Of a stretch of 59,952 nucleotides of DNA, positions 26,622 through 34,845 are shown piece by piece. Where the stretch lies: the NCBI GenBank assembly GCA_902467875.1, contig CABQWP010000006.1, positions 1-59,952 on the forward strand, given 5' to 3'. This DNA comes from an uncultured Collinsella sp. Its GTDB lineage: Bacteria; Actinomycetota; Coriobacteriia; Coriobacteriales; Coriobacteriaceae. The notes under the pieces are model-generated. The model saw nothing but the letters and a program-made list of their open reading frames with translations, was not told where the DNA came from and ran no database searches. Each line of letters opens with the position of its first letter. The stretch's first letter is position 1. The translations under genes were made by a program, and so were the position numbers.

Positions 26622-27206
26622 CTACTCACCTCCCAGCGGCGCGGAGCCCACGTGGGAACCCGGCGCGACGTCGTTAATCTCGACGGCGGTGTGGCCGTCA
26701 ACTTCCTTCATATATAGGTGTACGTTCTCCTCATGCGACGAGGGAACGTTCTTGCCGACAAAGTCCGGCGAGATGGGGAGCTCACGGTGGCCGCGGTCAA
26801 CGAGGACAGCCAGCTCAATGCGGCTCGGACGGCCCAAGTCCATGACGGCGTCGAGAGCGGCGCGGATGGTACGGCCCGTATACAGGATGTCGTCCACCAG
26901 CACGACGCGCTTGCCGTCGACACTGAAGGGAATGTTGGTAGCGTGGATCGCGGGAGCGAAATTGGTCGCATAGTCATCGCGGTAGAAGCTGATGTCCAGG
27001 CTGCCGAGCGGAACATCGACGCCCTCGATCTCCTTGATCTCCTCAGCGAGCTTCTTTGCCAGAAGGTCGCCGCGCGTGACGATGCCGACCAGAGCGAGAT
27101 CTTCACAGCCCTCGTTGCGCTCGAGAATCTCGTGCGCGATGCGGGTCATCGCTCGATTGACGGCGGTCTCGTCCATGATGACCGCCTTGGGGGAAGTCGT
27201 GCCCAT
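26622..27206 (-). CDS. pyrR: Pyrimidine operon regulator / uracil phosphoribosyltransferase PyrR
   Basis: A 194-residue PRTase-fold RNA-binding regulator. The PRPP motif is VVLVDDILYTGRTIRAA. In Bacillus it binds pyr mRNA with UMP and promotes termination; in mycobacteria it blocks translation. ATG at 27206 has AAGGAG. It is the first gene of pyrRBCKDF and lies right behind a leader with competing hairpins (27246-27342), which suggests the attenuation mode. Confidence 0.95.
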   Translation of the reverse strand: MGTTSPKAVIMDETAVNRAMTRIAHEILERNEGCEDLALVGIVTRGDLLAKKLAEEIKEIEGVDVPLGSLDISFYRDDYATNFAPAIHATNIPFSVDGKRVVLVDDILYTGRTIRAALDAVMDLGRPSRIELAVLVDRGHRELPISPDFVGKNVPSSHEENVHLYMKEVDGHTAVEINDVAPGSHVGSAPLGGE

Positions 27207-27245
27207 CGATCTCCTTCCTCACATGTCTTGACTGCTGACACAGTC

Positions 27246-27342
27246 AAAAAAATAGATGCCCGACCGCTCAAAGCGGACCAGACACCCACAGGAAGGGCTG
27301 CTCTTTGGCAGCAATGTAATTCCATGTGGGTATCTCGTACCC
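27246..27342 (-). promoter_or_regulatory. Predicted pyr operon attenuator leader
   Basis: Minus-strand RNA order is as follows. (1) Anti-antiterminator: GGGUA-cgaga-UACCC (27328-27342). (2) Antiterminator: 27325-27334 pairs with 27281-27290 over 10 bp, extended inward by GGAA/UUCC and a GCUGC/GCAGC tip. (3) Terminator: hairpin 27257-27284 followed by a run of seven U. Structures 1 and 2 share bases, as do 2 and 3, so they exclude each other. I see no exact PyrR-binding consensus, only a GAGA in hairpin 1. Confidence 0.65.
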
Positions 27343-27360
27343 CTTTAATGGTCACTGGAT

Positions 27361-27366
27361 AGTGTA
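27361..27366 (-). promoter_or_regulatory. Possible -10 of the pyr operon
   Basis: TACACT reads on the minus strand just upstream of the attenuator leader, giving a leader of about 145 nt. No matching -35 is seen. Confidence 0.3.
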
Positions 27367-27459
27367 GCCAACCTCGAGCTTAATTGCGAGCATAAATACA
27401 GAGCAATCCGTAAACGGAGCCCAACACTCCATAAACCTATATATATTTGTGGGACGAGC

Positions 27460-27488
27460 TTGAAAACCTTGGTTCGAGCTGGCATAAT
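27460..27488 (+). promoter_or_regulatory. rpmB promoter P1
   Basis: TTGAAA (27460-27465), a 17-bp spacer and CATAAT (27483-27488). It would give a leader of about 160 nt before rpmB. The interval 27489-27590 contains one small hairpin (ACGTA/TACGT) and no gene. Confidence 0.6.
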
Positions 27489-27594
27489 CCCCCCTGCTGC
27501 ACGTAAATCGGATCTACGTCCAGGGCCGTAGCGTGGGCACTATCGCCAAAAGAGGAATATCTCTGTGTAGATTGCGCACAGGGAGTTGCTTCTG

Positions 27595-27603
27595 TGCTAT
27601 AGT
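27595..27603 (+). promoter_or_regulatory. rpmB promoter P2 (extended -10)
   Basis: TGC-TATAGT, a near-consensus extended -10, about 55 nt upstream of the rpmB start. A TTGCGC lies 20 bp upstream, wider than normal spacing. Confidence 0.5.
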
Positions 27604-27657
27604 TCAGGCTTGTTTGTTAACGCGACATGTTCGTTTGTCGCCCAAGGAGGGTCAGTT

Positions 27658-27846
27658 ATGTCCAAAGTTTGCGAAGTTTGCGGTAAGCACCCCGTTGCCG
27701 GTCGCTCCATCAGCCACTCTCACCGCGTCACCAACCGTAAGTTCCGCCCCAACATCCAGCGCGTCTACGTCGTCGTCGATGGTCACCGTCGCAAGATGAA
27801 CGTTTGCTCCACCTGCCTCAAGTCTGGCAAGGTTGCGCGCTCCTAA
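27658..27846 (+). CDS. rpmB: 50S ribosomal protein L28, zinc-binding form
   Basis: A 62-residue large-subunit protein. It carries two Cys pairs (CEVC at residues 4-7 and CSTC near 49-52), marking the zinc-binding C+ form. The centre is HSHRVTNRKFRPNIQRV. ATG at 27658 has AAGGAGG upstream; an in-frame start at 27586 is rejected. C+ L28 is commonly zinc-regulated when a C- paralogue exists, but none is in this window. Confidence 0.96.
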   Translation: MSKVCEVCGKHPVAGRSISHSHRVTNRKFRPNIQRVYVVVDGHRRKMNVCSTCLKSGKVARS

Positions 27847-27913
27847 ATAAGGTCTTACCAACAAGTACCTCGGACTCTCCGGGTCAAAGACCTCGCGTTC
27901 ATATAGAACTTAC

Positions 27914-27948
27914 CAAAGGCGTCCTCCCCTACGGAGGGCGCCTTTTTG
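27914..27948 (+). terminator. Intrinsic terminator of rpmB
   Basis: The stem AAAGGCG-TCCTCC pairs with GGAGG-GCGCCTTT around a short loop and runs into TTTTTG on the plus strand. Confidence 0.9.
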
Positions 27949-27950
27949 CA

Positions 27951-28195
27951 CTCATTGGGGACAGACTTATATGAGGGTTTGCAGATGTCAAAGGGATCAT
28001 AGCGCAGCTGGTATGCCTTGTAACTAACGGTACGCCTCGAGCGAGTCGGACGCACCTTACACGGGATTGAAATGGATGTAATCGAGTAGCTGCACCGCCT
28101 GTGTGTCCGACTCAACCGCGACCCGCGAATAGCGATTATCAAACAGATGTCCCGTTTTCCCATTGAAATACTCATGAGAGTCTGTCCCCAATGAG
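27951..28195. mobile_element. Degenerate RAYT/IS200-like element with 17-bp inverted repeats
   Basis: A 245-bp unit bounded by a perfect 17-bp inverted repeat (27951-27967 and 28179-28195, core TTGGGGACAGACT). It extends inward as ATGAG after three mismatches. Each end is itself flanked by CTCAT and ATGAG, so it can fold back like a REP hairpin. The interior encodes the remnant of a Y1-type transposase on the minus strand. It sits between the rpmB terminator and the adhE promoter. Confidence 0.75.
27990..28173 (-). pseudogene. Remnant of REP-associated tyrosine (Y1) transposase
   Basis: Minus-strand translation from 28173 gives 38 residues, including GHLFDNRYSRVAVES and QLLDYIHFNPV, and then a TAA (28057-28059). 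This is the conserved H-L-x-x-N-R-Y ... YIHxNPV core of RAYT/TnpA-REP proteins. Beyond the stop the homology resumes in other frames: DSLEAYR, then SYKAYQL, the usual S-x-E-x-Y-x-W-S-S-Y-x-A-Y tail with a base lost. The N-terminal HUH domain and catalytic Tyr region are gone, so it is dead. A 163-codon open frame over this DNA (27855-28346) is not a gene. Confidence 0.8.
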
Positions 28196-28221
28196 CGGGG
28201 CGATGCATTGGGCATAGTTTT

Positions 28222-28240
28222 AGTTGAAACGGTTCATTTG
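28222..28240. promoter_or_regulatory. Rex-like inverted repeat in the adhE upstream region
   Basis: TTGAA-ACGG-TTCAT forms a half-site pair with 4-nt spacing, reminiscent of the redox sensor Rex box (TTGTGAAN4TTCACAA), but several outer bases do not match. AdhE genes are frequent Rex targets. A possible -10, TATCAT, lies near 28300 without a good -35. Confidence 0.3.
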
Positions 28241-28346
28241 ATTGAAGCGTTTTAGTTTGTCTTTTACGGGAATCTGACCGTTCACCGAATAATTTCTTGC
28301 TATCATGCAAGGCGTAGGGTAAATCTCCGATCGCAAGGAGACACAA

Positions 28347-30995
28347 ATGGTGAAAAAGTCACCGGAAAACACTACTCCCGCAATTGTGGACAACGTAGAG
28401 GCGCTTGAGGCTAAGCTCGCTCAGATGCGAGAGGCCCAGGCGCTTTTTGCTACGTACACGCAGGAGCAGGTCGACAAGATCTTCTATGAGGCCGCCATGG
28501 CCGCCAACAAGGCTCGTATCCCGTTGGCGAAGATGGCCATCGAGGAGACCGGCCGCGGCGTTCTTGAGGACAAGGTCATCAAGAACCACTACGCCGCAGA
28601 GTACATCTACAACGCTTACAAGAACACCAAGACCTGTGGTGTCCTGGAGCGCGACGAGGCTTACGGCATCACCAAGATCGCCGAGCCCATCGGCATCGTG
28701 GGCGCCGTCATCCCGACGACCAACCCCACCTCCACCGCGATCTTCAAGACGCTGATCTGCCTGAAGACCCGCAACGCCATCATCATCTCCCCGCACCCGG
28801 CTGCCGCCAAGTGCACCATCGCCGCCGCCAAGCTCGTGCTTGACGCCGCCGTCAAGGCCGGCGCCCCCGAGGGCATCATCGGCTGGGTCGATGTCCCCTC
28901 CATCGAGCTGACCAACATGGTCATGCGCGACGTCGACATCATCCTCGCCACCGGTGGCCCGGGCATGGTCAAGGCCGCCTACTCCTCGGGCAAGCCCGCC
29001 CTGGGCGTTGGCGCCGGTAACACCCCGGTCGTCATCGACGACACCGCCGACGTTCTGCTCGCAGTCAACTCCATCATCCACTCCAAGACCTTCGACAACG
29101 GCATGATCTGCGCTTCCGAGCAGTCCGTGACCGTCATCGACACCATCTACGACCAGGTCAAGGCCGAGTTCCAGAAGCGCGGCTGCTACTTCGTCAAGCA
29201 GGGTGCCGAGATGGAGGCCCTGCGTGCCGCCATGTTCAAGAACGGCGCCCTCGATCACCGCATCCCCGGCATGGCTGCCGCCAAGATCGCCGAGCTCGCC
29301 GGCATCGAGGTTCCCGCCAAGACCAAGATCCTGATCGCCGAGGTCACCTCCACCGACCCCGCCAAGGAGGAGTTCTCCCACGAGAAGCTCTCCCCAGTCC
29401 TGGCCATGTACCACGCCAAGGACTTCCAGGAGGCCGTCGACAAGGCCGAGCACCTGGTGCTCGCCGGTGGCCCGGGCCACACCGCCTCTCTGTACGTGCA
29501 CCCCGCCCAGGCCGAAAAGATCAGCCTGTTCGAGCACGTCATGAAGGCCTGCCGCATCGTCATCAACACCCCGTCCTCGCACGGTGGCATCGGTGACCTG
29601 TACAACTTTGGCATGAAGCCGTCTCTGACCCTGGGCTGCGGCTCCTGGGGCGGCAACTCCGTCTCCGAGAACGTTGGGGTGAAGCACTTGATCAACGTTA
29701 AGACTGTGGCCGAGCGCCGTGAGAACATGCTGTGGTTCCGCGCTCCCGAGAAGGTCTACTTCAAGAAGGGTTCCACGCCCGTCGCCCTCGACGAGCTGGG
29801 CAACGTCATGGGCAAGAAGCGCGCCTTCATCGTTACCGACCAGTTCCTCTTCAAGAATGGCAACACCCGCGCCATCGAGGCCAAGCTCGACGAGATGGGC
29901 ATCGCCCACGACTGCTTCTACGACGTCGAGCCCGATCCGTCGCTGCAGTGCGCACGTCGCGGCGCCAAGCAGATGGCTCTCTTTGAGCCGGACGTCATCA
30001 TCGCCGTCGGCGGTGGCTCCGCTATGGACGCCGGCAAGATCATGTGGATGATGTACGAGCACCCCGAGTGCAAGTTTGAGGACATGGCCATGGACTTCAT
30101 GGACATCCGCAAGCGTATCTTCACCTTCCCCGAGATGGGCAAGAAGGCCTACTTCGTCGCCGTCCCGACCTCCTCGGGTACCGGCTCCGAGTGCACGCCG
30201 TTCGCCATCATCACCGACAAGGAGACCGGCATCAAGTGGCCGCTCGCCGACTACGCGCTGCTCCCCAACATGGCTATCGTCGACGCCGACAACTGCATGA
30301 CCGCCCCGCGCGGCCTGACCGCTGCCTCCGGCATCGACGTCATGACCCACGCCATCGAGTCCTACGTCTCCATCATGGCTTCCGACTACACCAAGGGCCT
30401 CTCCGAGCGCGCTGCCAAGCTCGTCTTTGAGAACCTGCCCTCCAGCTTCACGAACGGCGCCAAGGACCCGCACGCCCGCGAGGAGATGCACAACGCCTCC
30501 TGCATGGCCGGTATGGCCTTCGCCAACGCCTTCCTGGGCCTCAACCACTCCATGGCTCACAAGCTCGGCGCTTTCCATCACCTGCCCCACGGCATCGCTA
30601 ACGCCGTCATCCTGACCCGCGTCATGCGCTACAACGCCGCCGAGGCTCCCGTCAAGATGGGTACCTTCTCCCAGTATCCTTACCCCAACGCGCTGCACAA
30701 CTACGCCGAGATGGCCAAGTACTGCGGTATCGAGGGCAAGGACGACAAGGAGGTCTTCGAGAACTTCATCACGAAGCTCGAGGAGCTCAAGGACTTCATC
30801 GGTGTCAAGAAGACCATCGCCGACTACGGTGTTGACGAGCAGTACTTCCTCGACACCCTCGACGAGATGACCGAGCAGGCATTCAACGACCAGTGCACCG
30901 GCGCTAACCCGCGCTACCCGCTCATGAGCGAGATCAAGGAGCTCTACCTGGACGCCTACTACGGCCGCGAGCCCCAGGACTACGCCGTCTGCTAG
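28347..30995 (+). CDS. adhE: Bifunctional acetaldehyde-CoA/alcohol dehydrogenase
   Basis: An 882-residue fermentation enzyme that reduces acetyl-CoA to acetaldehyde and then ethanol with 2 NADH; it forms spirosomes. The N-terminal CoA-dependent aldehyde dehydrogenase (1-440) has catalytic Cys255 in NGMICASEQ. The linker leads to the C-terminal iron alcohol dehydrogenase (about 460-882) with GGGSAMDAGK, SSGTGSECTPF and the His-rich metal region NHSMAHKLGAFHHLPHG. ATG at 28347 follows AAGGAG. Codon use is strongly biased to C-ending codons, more so than in its neighbours, suggesting very high expression. Confidence 0.98.
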   Translation: MVKKSPENTTPAIVDNVEALEAKLAQMREAQALFATYTQEQVDKIFYEAAMAANKARIPLAKMAIEETGRGVLEDKVIKNHYAAEYIYNAYKNTKTCGVLERDEAYGITKIAEPIGIVGAVIPTTNPTSTAIFKTLICLKTRNAIIISPHPAAAKCTIAAAKLVLDAAVKAGAPEGIIGWVDVPSIELTNMVMRDVDIILATGGPGMVKAAYSSGKPALGVGAGNTPVVIDDTADVLLAVNSIIHSKTFDNGMICASEQSVTVIDTIYDQVKAEFQKRGCYFVKQGAEMEALRAAMFKNGALDHRIPGMAAAKIAELAGIEVPAKTKILIAEVTSTDPAKEEFSHEKLSPVLAMYHAKDFQEAVDKAEHLVLAGGPGHTASLYVHPAQAEKISLFEHVMKACRIVINTPSSHGGIGDLYNFGMKPSLTLGCGSWGGNSVSENVGVKHLINVKTVAERRENMLWFRAPEKVYFKKGSTPVALDELGNVMGKKRAFIVTDQFLFKNGNTRAIEAKLDEMGIAHDCFYDVEPDPSLQCARRGAKQMALFEPDVIIAVGGGSAMDAGKIMWMMYEHPECKFEDMAMDFMDIRKRIFTFPEMGKKAYFVAVPTSSGTGSECTPFAIITDKETGIKWPLADYALLPNMAIVDADNCMTAPRGLTAASGIDVMTHAIESYVSIMASDYTKGLSERAAKLVFENLPSSFTNGAKDPHAREEMHNASCMAGMAFANAFLGLNHSMAHKLGAFHHLPHGIANAVILTRVMRYNAAEAPVKMGTFSQYPYPNALHNYAEMAKYCGIEGKDDKEVFENFITKLEELKDFIGVKKTIADYGVDEQYFLDTLDEMTEQAFNDQCTGANPRYPLMSEIKELYLDAYYGREPQDYAVC

Positions 30996-31012
30996 TTTTT
31001 AGCACGGTTTTT

Positions 31013-31054
31013 TGCGGCGGGGGTGCACGGGTGTTTCACACACCCCCGCCGTCG
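31013..31054 (+). other. GC-rich hairpin between adhE and the kinase gene
   Basis: GGCGGGGGTG pairs with CACCCCCGCC (10 bp) around a loop of about 15 nt. TTTTTT precedes it, but no U-tract follows on the plus strand. It may protect the adhE mRNA 3' end or attenuate read-through into the downstream gene rather than fully terminate. Confidence 0.5.
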
Positions 31055-31084
31055 CTTCTATCGCATCGTTGAAAGGATGCAACC

Positions 31085-31849
31085 ATGCTGCTACCCGATT
31101 CCAAGACCGAGCTCGTCCGCCGTGGCAACAAGGTCGTTTACGACCTGGGCGACAAGATCGTCAAGGTCTTTAACGAGACCAAGCCTGTCTCCGACGTGTT
31201 CAACGAGGCTTTGAATCTTGCCCGCATCAATGAGTGCGGCATCCGCAGCCCCAAGGCTCTCGAGGTTTCCCAGCTCGAGAACGCCAACGGCTGGGCGCTC
31301 GTGACCGAGAAGGTTCCGGGCACCACCCTTGCCGAGAAGATGACTGCCGAGCCCCAGCGCTTTGGTGAGTACCTCGAGATGTTCGTCGACCTCCAGATCG
31401 AGATCCACGGCTACACCTCCCCGCTGCTCAACCGTCAGCGCGACAAGTACGCCCGCATGATCGACAGCCTTGATCAGCTCAATGCCACCACGCGCTACAA
31501 CCTTCAGGAGCGTCTGGACGGCATGACCAAGGAGTTCAAGGTCTGCCACGGCGACTTCAACCCCTCCAACGTCATCGTCGGCGACGACGGCCAGCTCTAT
31601 GTGTGCGACTGGGCACACGCCACCCAGGGCTCCCCTGCTGCCGACGTTGCCACCACCTACCTGCTCTTTGCCCTCAACAGCAAGGATCAGGCTGAGGCCT
31701 ACCTGGAGCTCTACTGCGACCGCGCCGACATGCCCATGCAGGTCGTGCGTCAGTGGACGAGCATCGTCGCCGCTTCCGAGCTCGCTCGTAAGCGCAACGT
31801 GAACGATGAGTTCCTGAAGAACTGGATCGACGTCGTCGATTATCAGTAA
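31085..31849 (+). CDS. APH-fold small-molecule kinase, unknown substrate
   Basis: A 254-residue phosphotransferase of the aminoglycoside/choline kinase superfamily. The catalytic loop is CHGDFNPSNVIV (Brenner motif HGDxxxxN, about residue 155). The DFG-equivalent metal motif is CDWAHATQGSPAADVA. The N-terminal lobe has KVVYDLGDKIVKVFN and an EK pair in VTEKVPGTTLAEK. It lies 89 bp after adhE on the same strand and ends at a strong terminator, so it is probably co-expressed. Drug resistance is not implied; a metabolic kinase (sugar, amine or cofactor) is more likely. The substrate cannot be told. Confidence 0.8.
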   Translation: MLLPDSKTELVRRGNKVVYDLGDKIVKVFNETKPVSDVFNEALNLARINECGIRSPKALEVSQLENANGWALVTEKVPGTTLAEKMTAEPQRFGEYLEMFVDLQIEIHGYTSPLLNRQRDKYARMIDSLDQLNATTRYNLQERLDGMTKEFKVCHGDFNPSNVIVGDDGQLYVCDWAHATQGSPAADVATTYLLFALNSKDQAEAYLELYCDRADMPMQVVRQWTSIVAASELARKRNVNDEFLKNWIDVVDYQ

Positions 31850-31881
31850 TATCTGAGCGATTTATTTCGCATCGGAGGCAC

Positions 31882-31925
31882 AAGGAAAACCCCGCAGCTC
31901 GCATGGGCTGTGGGGTTTTCCTTTT
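31882..31925 (+). terminator. Intrinsic terminator after the adhE-side unit
   Basis: AAGGAAAACCCCGCAGC pairs with GCTGTGGGGTTTTCCTTTT around a short loop and ends in a T-run on the plus strand. It is paired with the convergent proS terminator. Confidence 0.9.
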
Positions 31926-31948
31926 AGATATCGAGGATGCCACAAGAT

Positions 31949-31998
31949 AAAAGGACGGCCCCGCATCTCCCCGATCTGGAGAAATGCGGGGCCGTCCC
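31949..31998 (-). terminator. Intrinsic terminator of the pyrH-to-proS operon
   Basis: GGACGGCCCCGCAT pairs with ATGCGGGGCCGTCC (14 bp) and is followed by TTTTATC on the minus strand, 30 nt past the proS stop. Confidence 0.92.
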
Positions 31999-32027
31999 GT
32001 ATATCGAACTACAAGCGAAATCGTCGA

Positions 32028-33749
32028 TTAACGGCGTGCTGCCTTCACAAGCTCGGCGACCTTGGCGACGACCTCGTCGATCGCCACATCCTCGCGCTCA
32101 CCCGTGGCACGGTCCTTGAGCTCAACGGTGCCATTCTTAAGGCCACGCTTACCCAGAACGACCTGATACGGGAAGCCCATAAGGTCGTTGTCGGCAAACT
32201 TAAAGCCAGGACGCTCGTCGCGGTCGTCGACGACAACCTCGATACCCTCGGCGCACAGGCCATCAACGATCTGCTCGCAGACGGTAGCGCACTCCTCCTT
32301 CTTGGGATCGAGCGGAATCACCGCGACCTCGTACGGGGCAACGGAGACCGGCCAGACGATACCGTGCTCGTCGTTGTGCTGCTCCACGATGGCAGCGAGC
32401 GAGCGGGACACACCAACGCCGTAGCAGCCCATGATGAGCGGCTTCTCCTTGCCGTCCTCGTCCATAAAGGTGGCACCCATGGCCTCGGAATACTTGGTGC
32501 CCAGCTGGAAGACCTGGGAGACCTCGATGCCGCGGGCTGCGGAGAGCGGCTTGCCGCAGTGCGGGCAGGGATCGCCGGCAACGACGGTGACCAGGTCGGC
32601 CCACTCGTCGACGGTAAAGTCGCGCTCGGGGCAGGCACCGGTAAAGTGATAGTCGACCTCGTTGGCGCCGCAGGCCCACTGCTTGGACTCACGCAGGCTC
32701 TCGTCGCACACCAGACGAATGCCCTCGGGCAGGTTAACCGGTCCGATAAAGCCCTTATGCAGACCATAAGTCTGGAGCTCCTCGTCGGTCATCATGCGAT
32801 AGCCCTTGCCAAAGACATGCTCGGCTTTGCAATCGTTGAGCTCGTGGTCGCCCGGAACAATGGCCACGACCGGCTTGCCCTCGGCGTCGATGAGTGCCAG
32901 CGACTTGCGCGTGCCGTTCTCGGGGAACCCAAAGAACTTAGCAACTGCCTCAATGGTGCCCATGCCCGGAGTCTCGACCTTGGTAAGCGTACCGTCGCCA
33001 GGACCCTCGGTCACGACGACCTTGGTGCTTGCAGCCTCGTCATCGGCGGCAAAACCGCAGTCATCGCAATAGACGAGCGAAGCCTCGCCAGCATCGGCCA
33101 GCGCCATGTACTCGACGGAGGTATCGCCACCGATCTCACCGGAGTCGGCAACAACGGGCAGGGCCTTGATATAGCAGCGCTCGCAGATGTTAGCGTAGGC
33201 CTGCTTCATCTTGTCATACTCCTCCTGCAGGCTCTCCTGCGTGGCGGAGAAGCTGTAGGCGTCCTTCATGATGAACTCGCGACCGCGCATCAGGCCAAAG
33301 CGGGGGCGGAACTCGTCGCGGAACTTGTCCTGAATGTGGTACAGGTTGACGGGCAGCTGCTTGTAGGAGCGCAGCTCGTTGCGCACCAGGGCCGTGACGG
33401 TCTCCTCGTGCGTGGGGCCCAGGACGAACTCGCGACCATGACGGTCGTCAAAGCGCACAAGCTCCTTGCCATAGGCGTCGATGCGGCCGGACTCGCGCCA
33501 CAACTCGGCGTCGACCATGATAGGCATCATAAGCTCCTGGGCGCCGGCAGCGTCCATCTCGTCGCGCACGATATTCTCGATCTTACGGATCGAGCGCCAA
33601 GCAAGCGGCAGGTAGGAATACAGGCCGGCGGCCTCCTTGCGGATCATGCCGGCACGGAGCAGCAGGCGGTGACTGGCGAGCTCAGCGTCCGCCGGATCCT
33701 CTTTAAGCGTCGGCGCATAGAGCTTAGACATATACATTGCTCGGGTCAT
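32028..33749 (-). CDS. proS: Prolyl-tRNA synthetase, bacterial type
   Basis: A 573-residue class II synthetase. Motif 1 (YLPLAWRSIRKIENIVRDEM), motif 2 (RDEFRPRFGLMRGREFIMKD) and motif 3 near SRSLAAIVEQ are visible. The INS editing domain, which clears Ala-tRNAPro, lies between motifs 2 and 3, and an anticodon-binding domain is at the C-terminus. ATG at 33749 has GAGGAG; internal ATGs at 33737 and 33731 are possible but lack a better site. It starts 1 nt after the ispG stop, the last gene of the pyrH operon. Confidence 0.97.
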   Translation of the reverse strand: MTRAMYMSKLYAPTLKEDPADAELASHRLLLRAGMIRKEAAGLYSYLPLAWRSIRKIENIVRDEMDAAGAQELMMPIMVDAELWRESGRIDAYGKELVRFDDRHGREFVLGPTHEETVTALVRNELRSYKQLPVNLYHIQDKFRDEFRPRFGLMRGREFIMKDAYSFSATQESLQEEYDKMKQAYANICERCYIKALPVVADSGEIGGDTSVEYMALADAGEASLVYCDDCGFAADDEAASTKVVVTEGPGDGTLTKVETPGMGTIEAVAKFFGFPENGTRKSLALIDAEGKPVVAIVPGDHELNDCKAEHVFGKGYRMMTDEELQTYGLHKGFIGPVNLPEGIRLVCDESLRESKQWACGANEVDYHFTGACPERDFTVDEWADLVTVVAGDPCPHCGKPLSAARGIEVSQVFQLGTKYSEAMGATFMDEDGKEKPLIMGCYGVGVSRSLAAIVEQHNDEHGIVWPVSVAPYEVAVIPLDPKKEECATVCEQIVDGLCAEGIEVVVDDRDERPGFKFADNDLMGFPYQVVLGKRGLKNGTVELKDRATGEREDVAIDEVVAKVAELVKAARR

Positions 33750-34832
33750 TTATTTCTCCTCAATAAGCTTGTCGACCTCTGCCATAAGCGCGTCGACAAT
33801 TTGGTCCTCAGCTACTTTACCAATGATCTGGCCATGCGAAAAGAGCAGAGCCTGACCACGTCCGCAGGCAACGCCCAGGTCGGCATCAGAAGCCTCACCG
33901 GGGCCATTAACGGCACATCCCATGACGGCAATCGAAAGCGGCGCGGCATAGTTCTTAAGCCGCTCGGTGACCTCCTCGGCGATGGGAATCAGGTTAACCT
34001 GGCAGCGGGCGCACGTGGGGCACGAGACAATCTCGGGACCACGGCGGCGCAGGCCCAGCGACTGCAAAATTCCCCAGGCGACCGGCGGCTCCTCAACCGG
34101 ATCGGCTGTGAGCGACACACGCATGGTGTCGCCAATGCCTTCGGAAAGCAAGATACCCAAGCCTACAGAGCTCTTGATAGTGCCCTGGAGCTTGGTCCCC
34201 GCCTCCGTCACGCCCAGGTGAAGCGGAACGTGGGAAATCTCACGCGACAGGGCTCGATAGGTATCAAGCGTCGTTTGCACGCTATGGGCCTTGGCAGAAA
34301 GCACAATGTTCGTAAAGCCGCGGTCCTCAAAGTGCTTGACGAAGCGCTCGCTCGACATCACGAGCTTCTCGGGCTGCGTAAGCTCGTCGCGCTCGGCGAT
34401 ATCCTGCTCGAGTGAGCCGGCGTTCACGCCAATGCGAATCGCGCACCCAGCGGCGCCCGCGGCATCGATCACGGCATCGACCTTGGCCCAATCGCCGATA
34501 TTACCGGGATTGATGCGGAGCTTGGCGGCACCGGCCTCCACAGCGCCAATGGCCAGCTTGTGGTTAAAGTGGATATCGGCAACGATTGGCACCGGAGACT
34601 CGGCACAGATGGTGCGGAAACCCTCAAGCGCGGCCTCGGTGGGCACGCTCACACGCACGATATCGCAGCCAGCCTGCGCCAACGCGCACACTTGCGCAAG
34701 CGTTGCCTGGGCATCAGCGGTATCGGTGCAGGTCATGGATTGGACCACCACCGGCGCGCCGCCACCGATCTGCACACCGCCCACATGCACGGGGCGCGTC
34801 AACTCGCGAGGCAAAGGATGGGATAAAGACAA
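33750..34832 (-). CDS. ispG: 4-hydroxy-3-methylbut-2-enyl diphosphate synthase (IspG/GcpE)
   Basis: A 360-residue [4Fe-4S] enzyme of the MEP isoprenoid pathway, acting on MEcPP. It shows PVVVQSMTCTDT, LRINPGNIG, the cluster region SCPTCARC and GCAVNGPGEA. The preferred start is TTG at 34832, because GGGGAG lies 8 nt upstream; GTG at 34841 overlaps that site. It follows rseP by 13 bp, and with dxr two MEP enzymes share this operon. Confidence 0.94.
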   Translation of the reverse strand: MSLSHPLPRELTRPVHVGGVQIGGGAPVVVQSMTCTDTADAQATLAQVCALAQAGCDIVRVSVPTEAALEGFRTICAESPVPIVADIHFNHKLAIGAVEAGAAKLRINPGNIGDWAKVDAVIDAAGAAGCAIRIGVNAGSLEQDIAERDELTQPEKLVMSSERFVKHFEDRGFTNIVLSAKAHSVQTTLDTYRALSREISHVPLHLGVTEAGTKLQGTIKSSVGLGILLSEGIGDTMRVSLTADPVEEPPVAWGILQSLGLRRRGPEIVSCPTCARCQVNLIPIAEEVTERLKNYAAPLSIAVMGCAVNGPGEASDADLGVACGRGQALLFSHGQIIGKVAEDQIVDALMAEVDKLIEEK

Positions 34833-34845
34833 TCCAAACACTCCC

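Noticed and set aside
27855..28346. 163-codon minus-strand open frame between rpmB and adhE
   Set aside because: It crosses the rpmB terminator and a decayed transposase in the wrong frame, so it is not a gene.
31085..31849. Aminoglycoside resistance gene
   Set aside because: It has the superfamily fold only; the genomic place beside adhE and lack of subfamily motifs point to a metabolic kinase.
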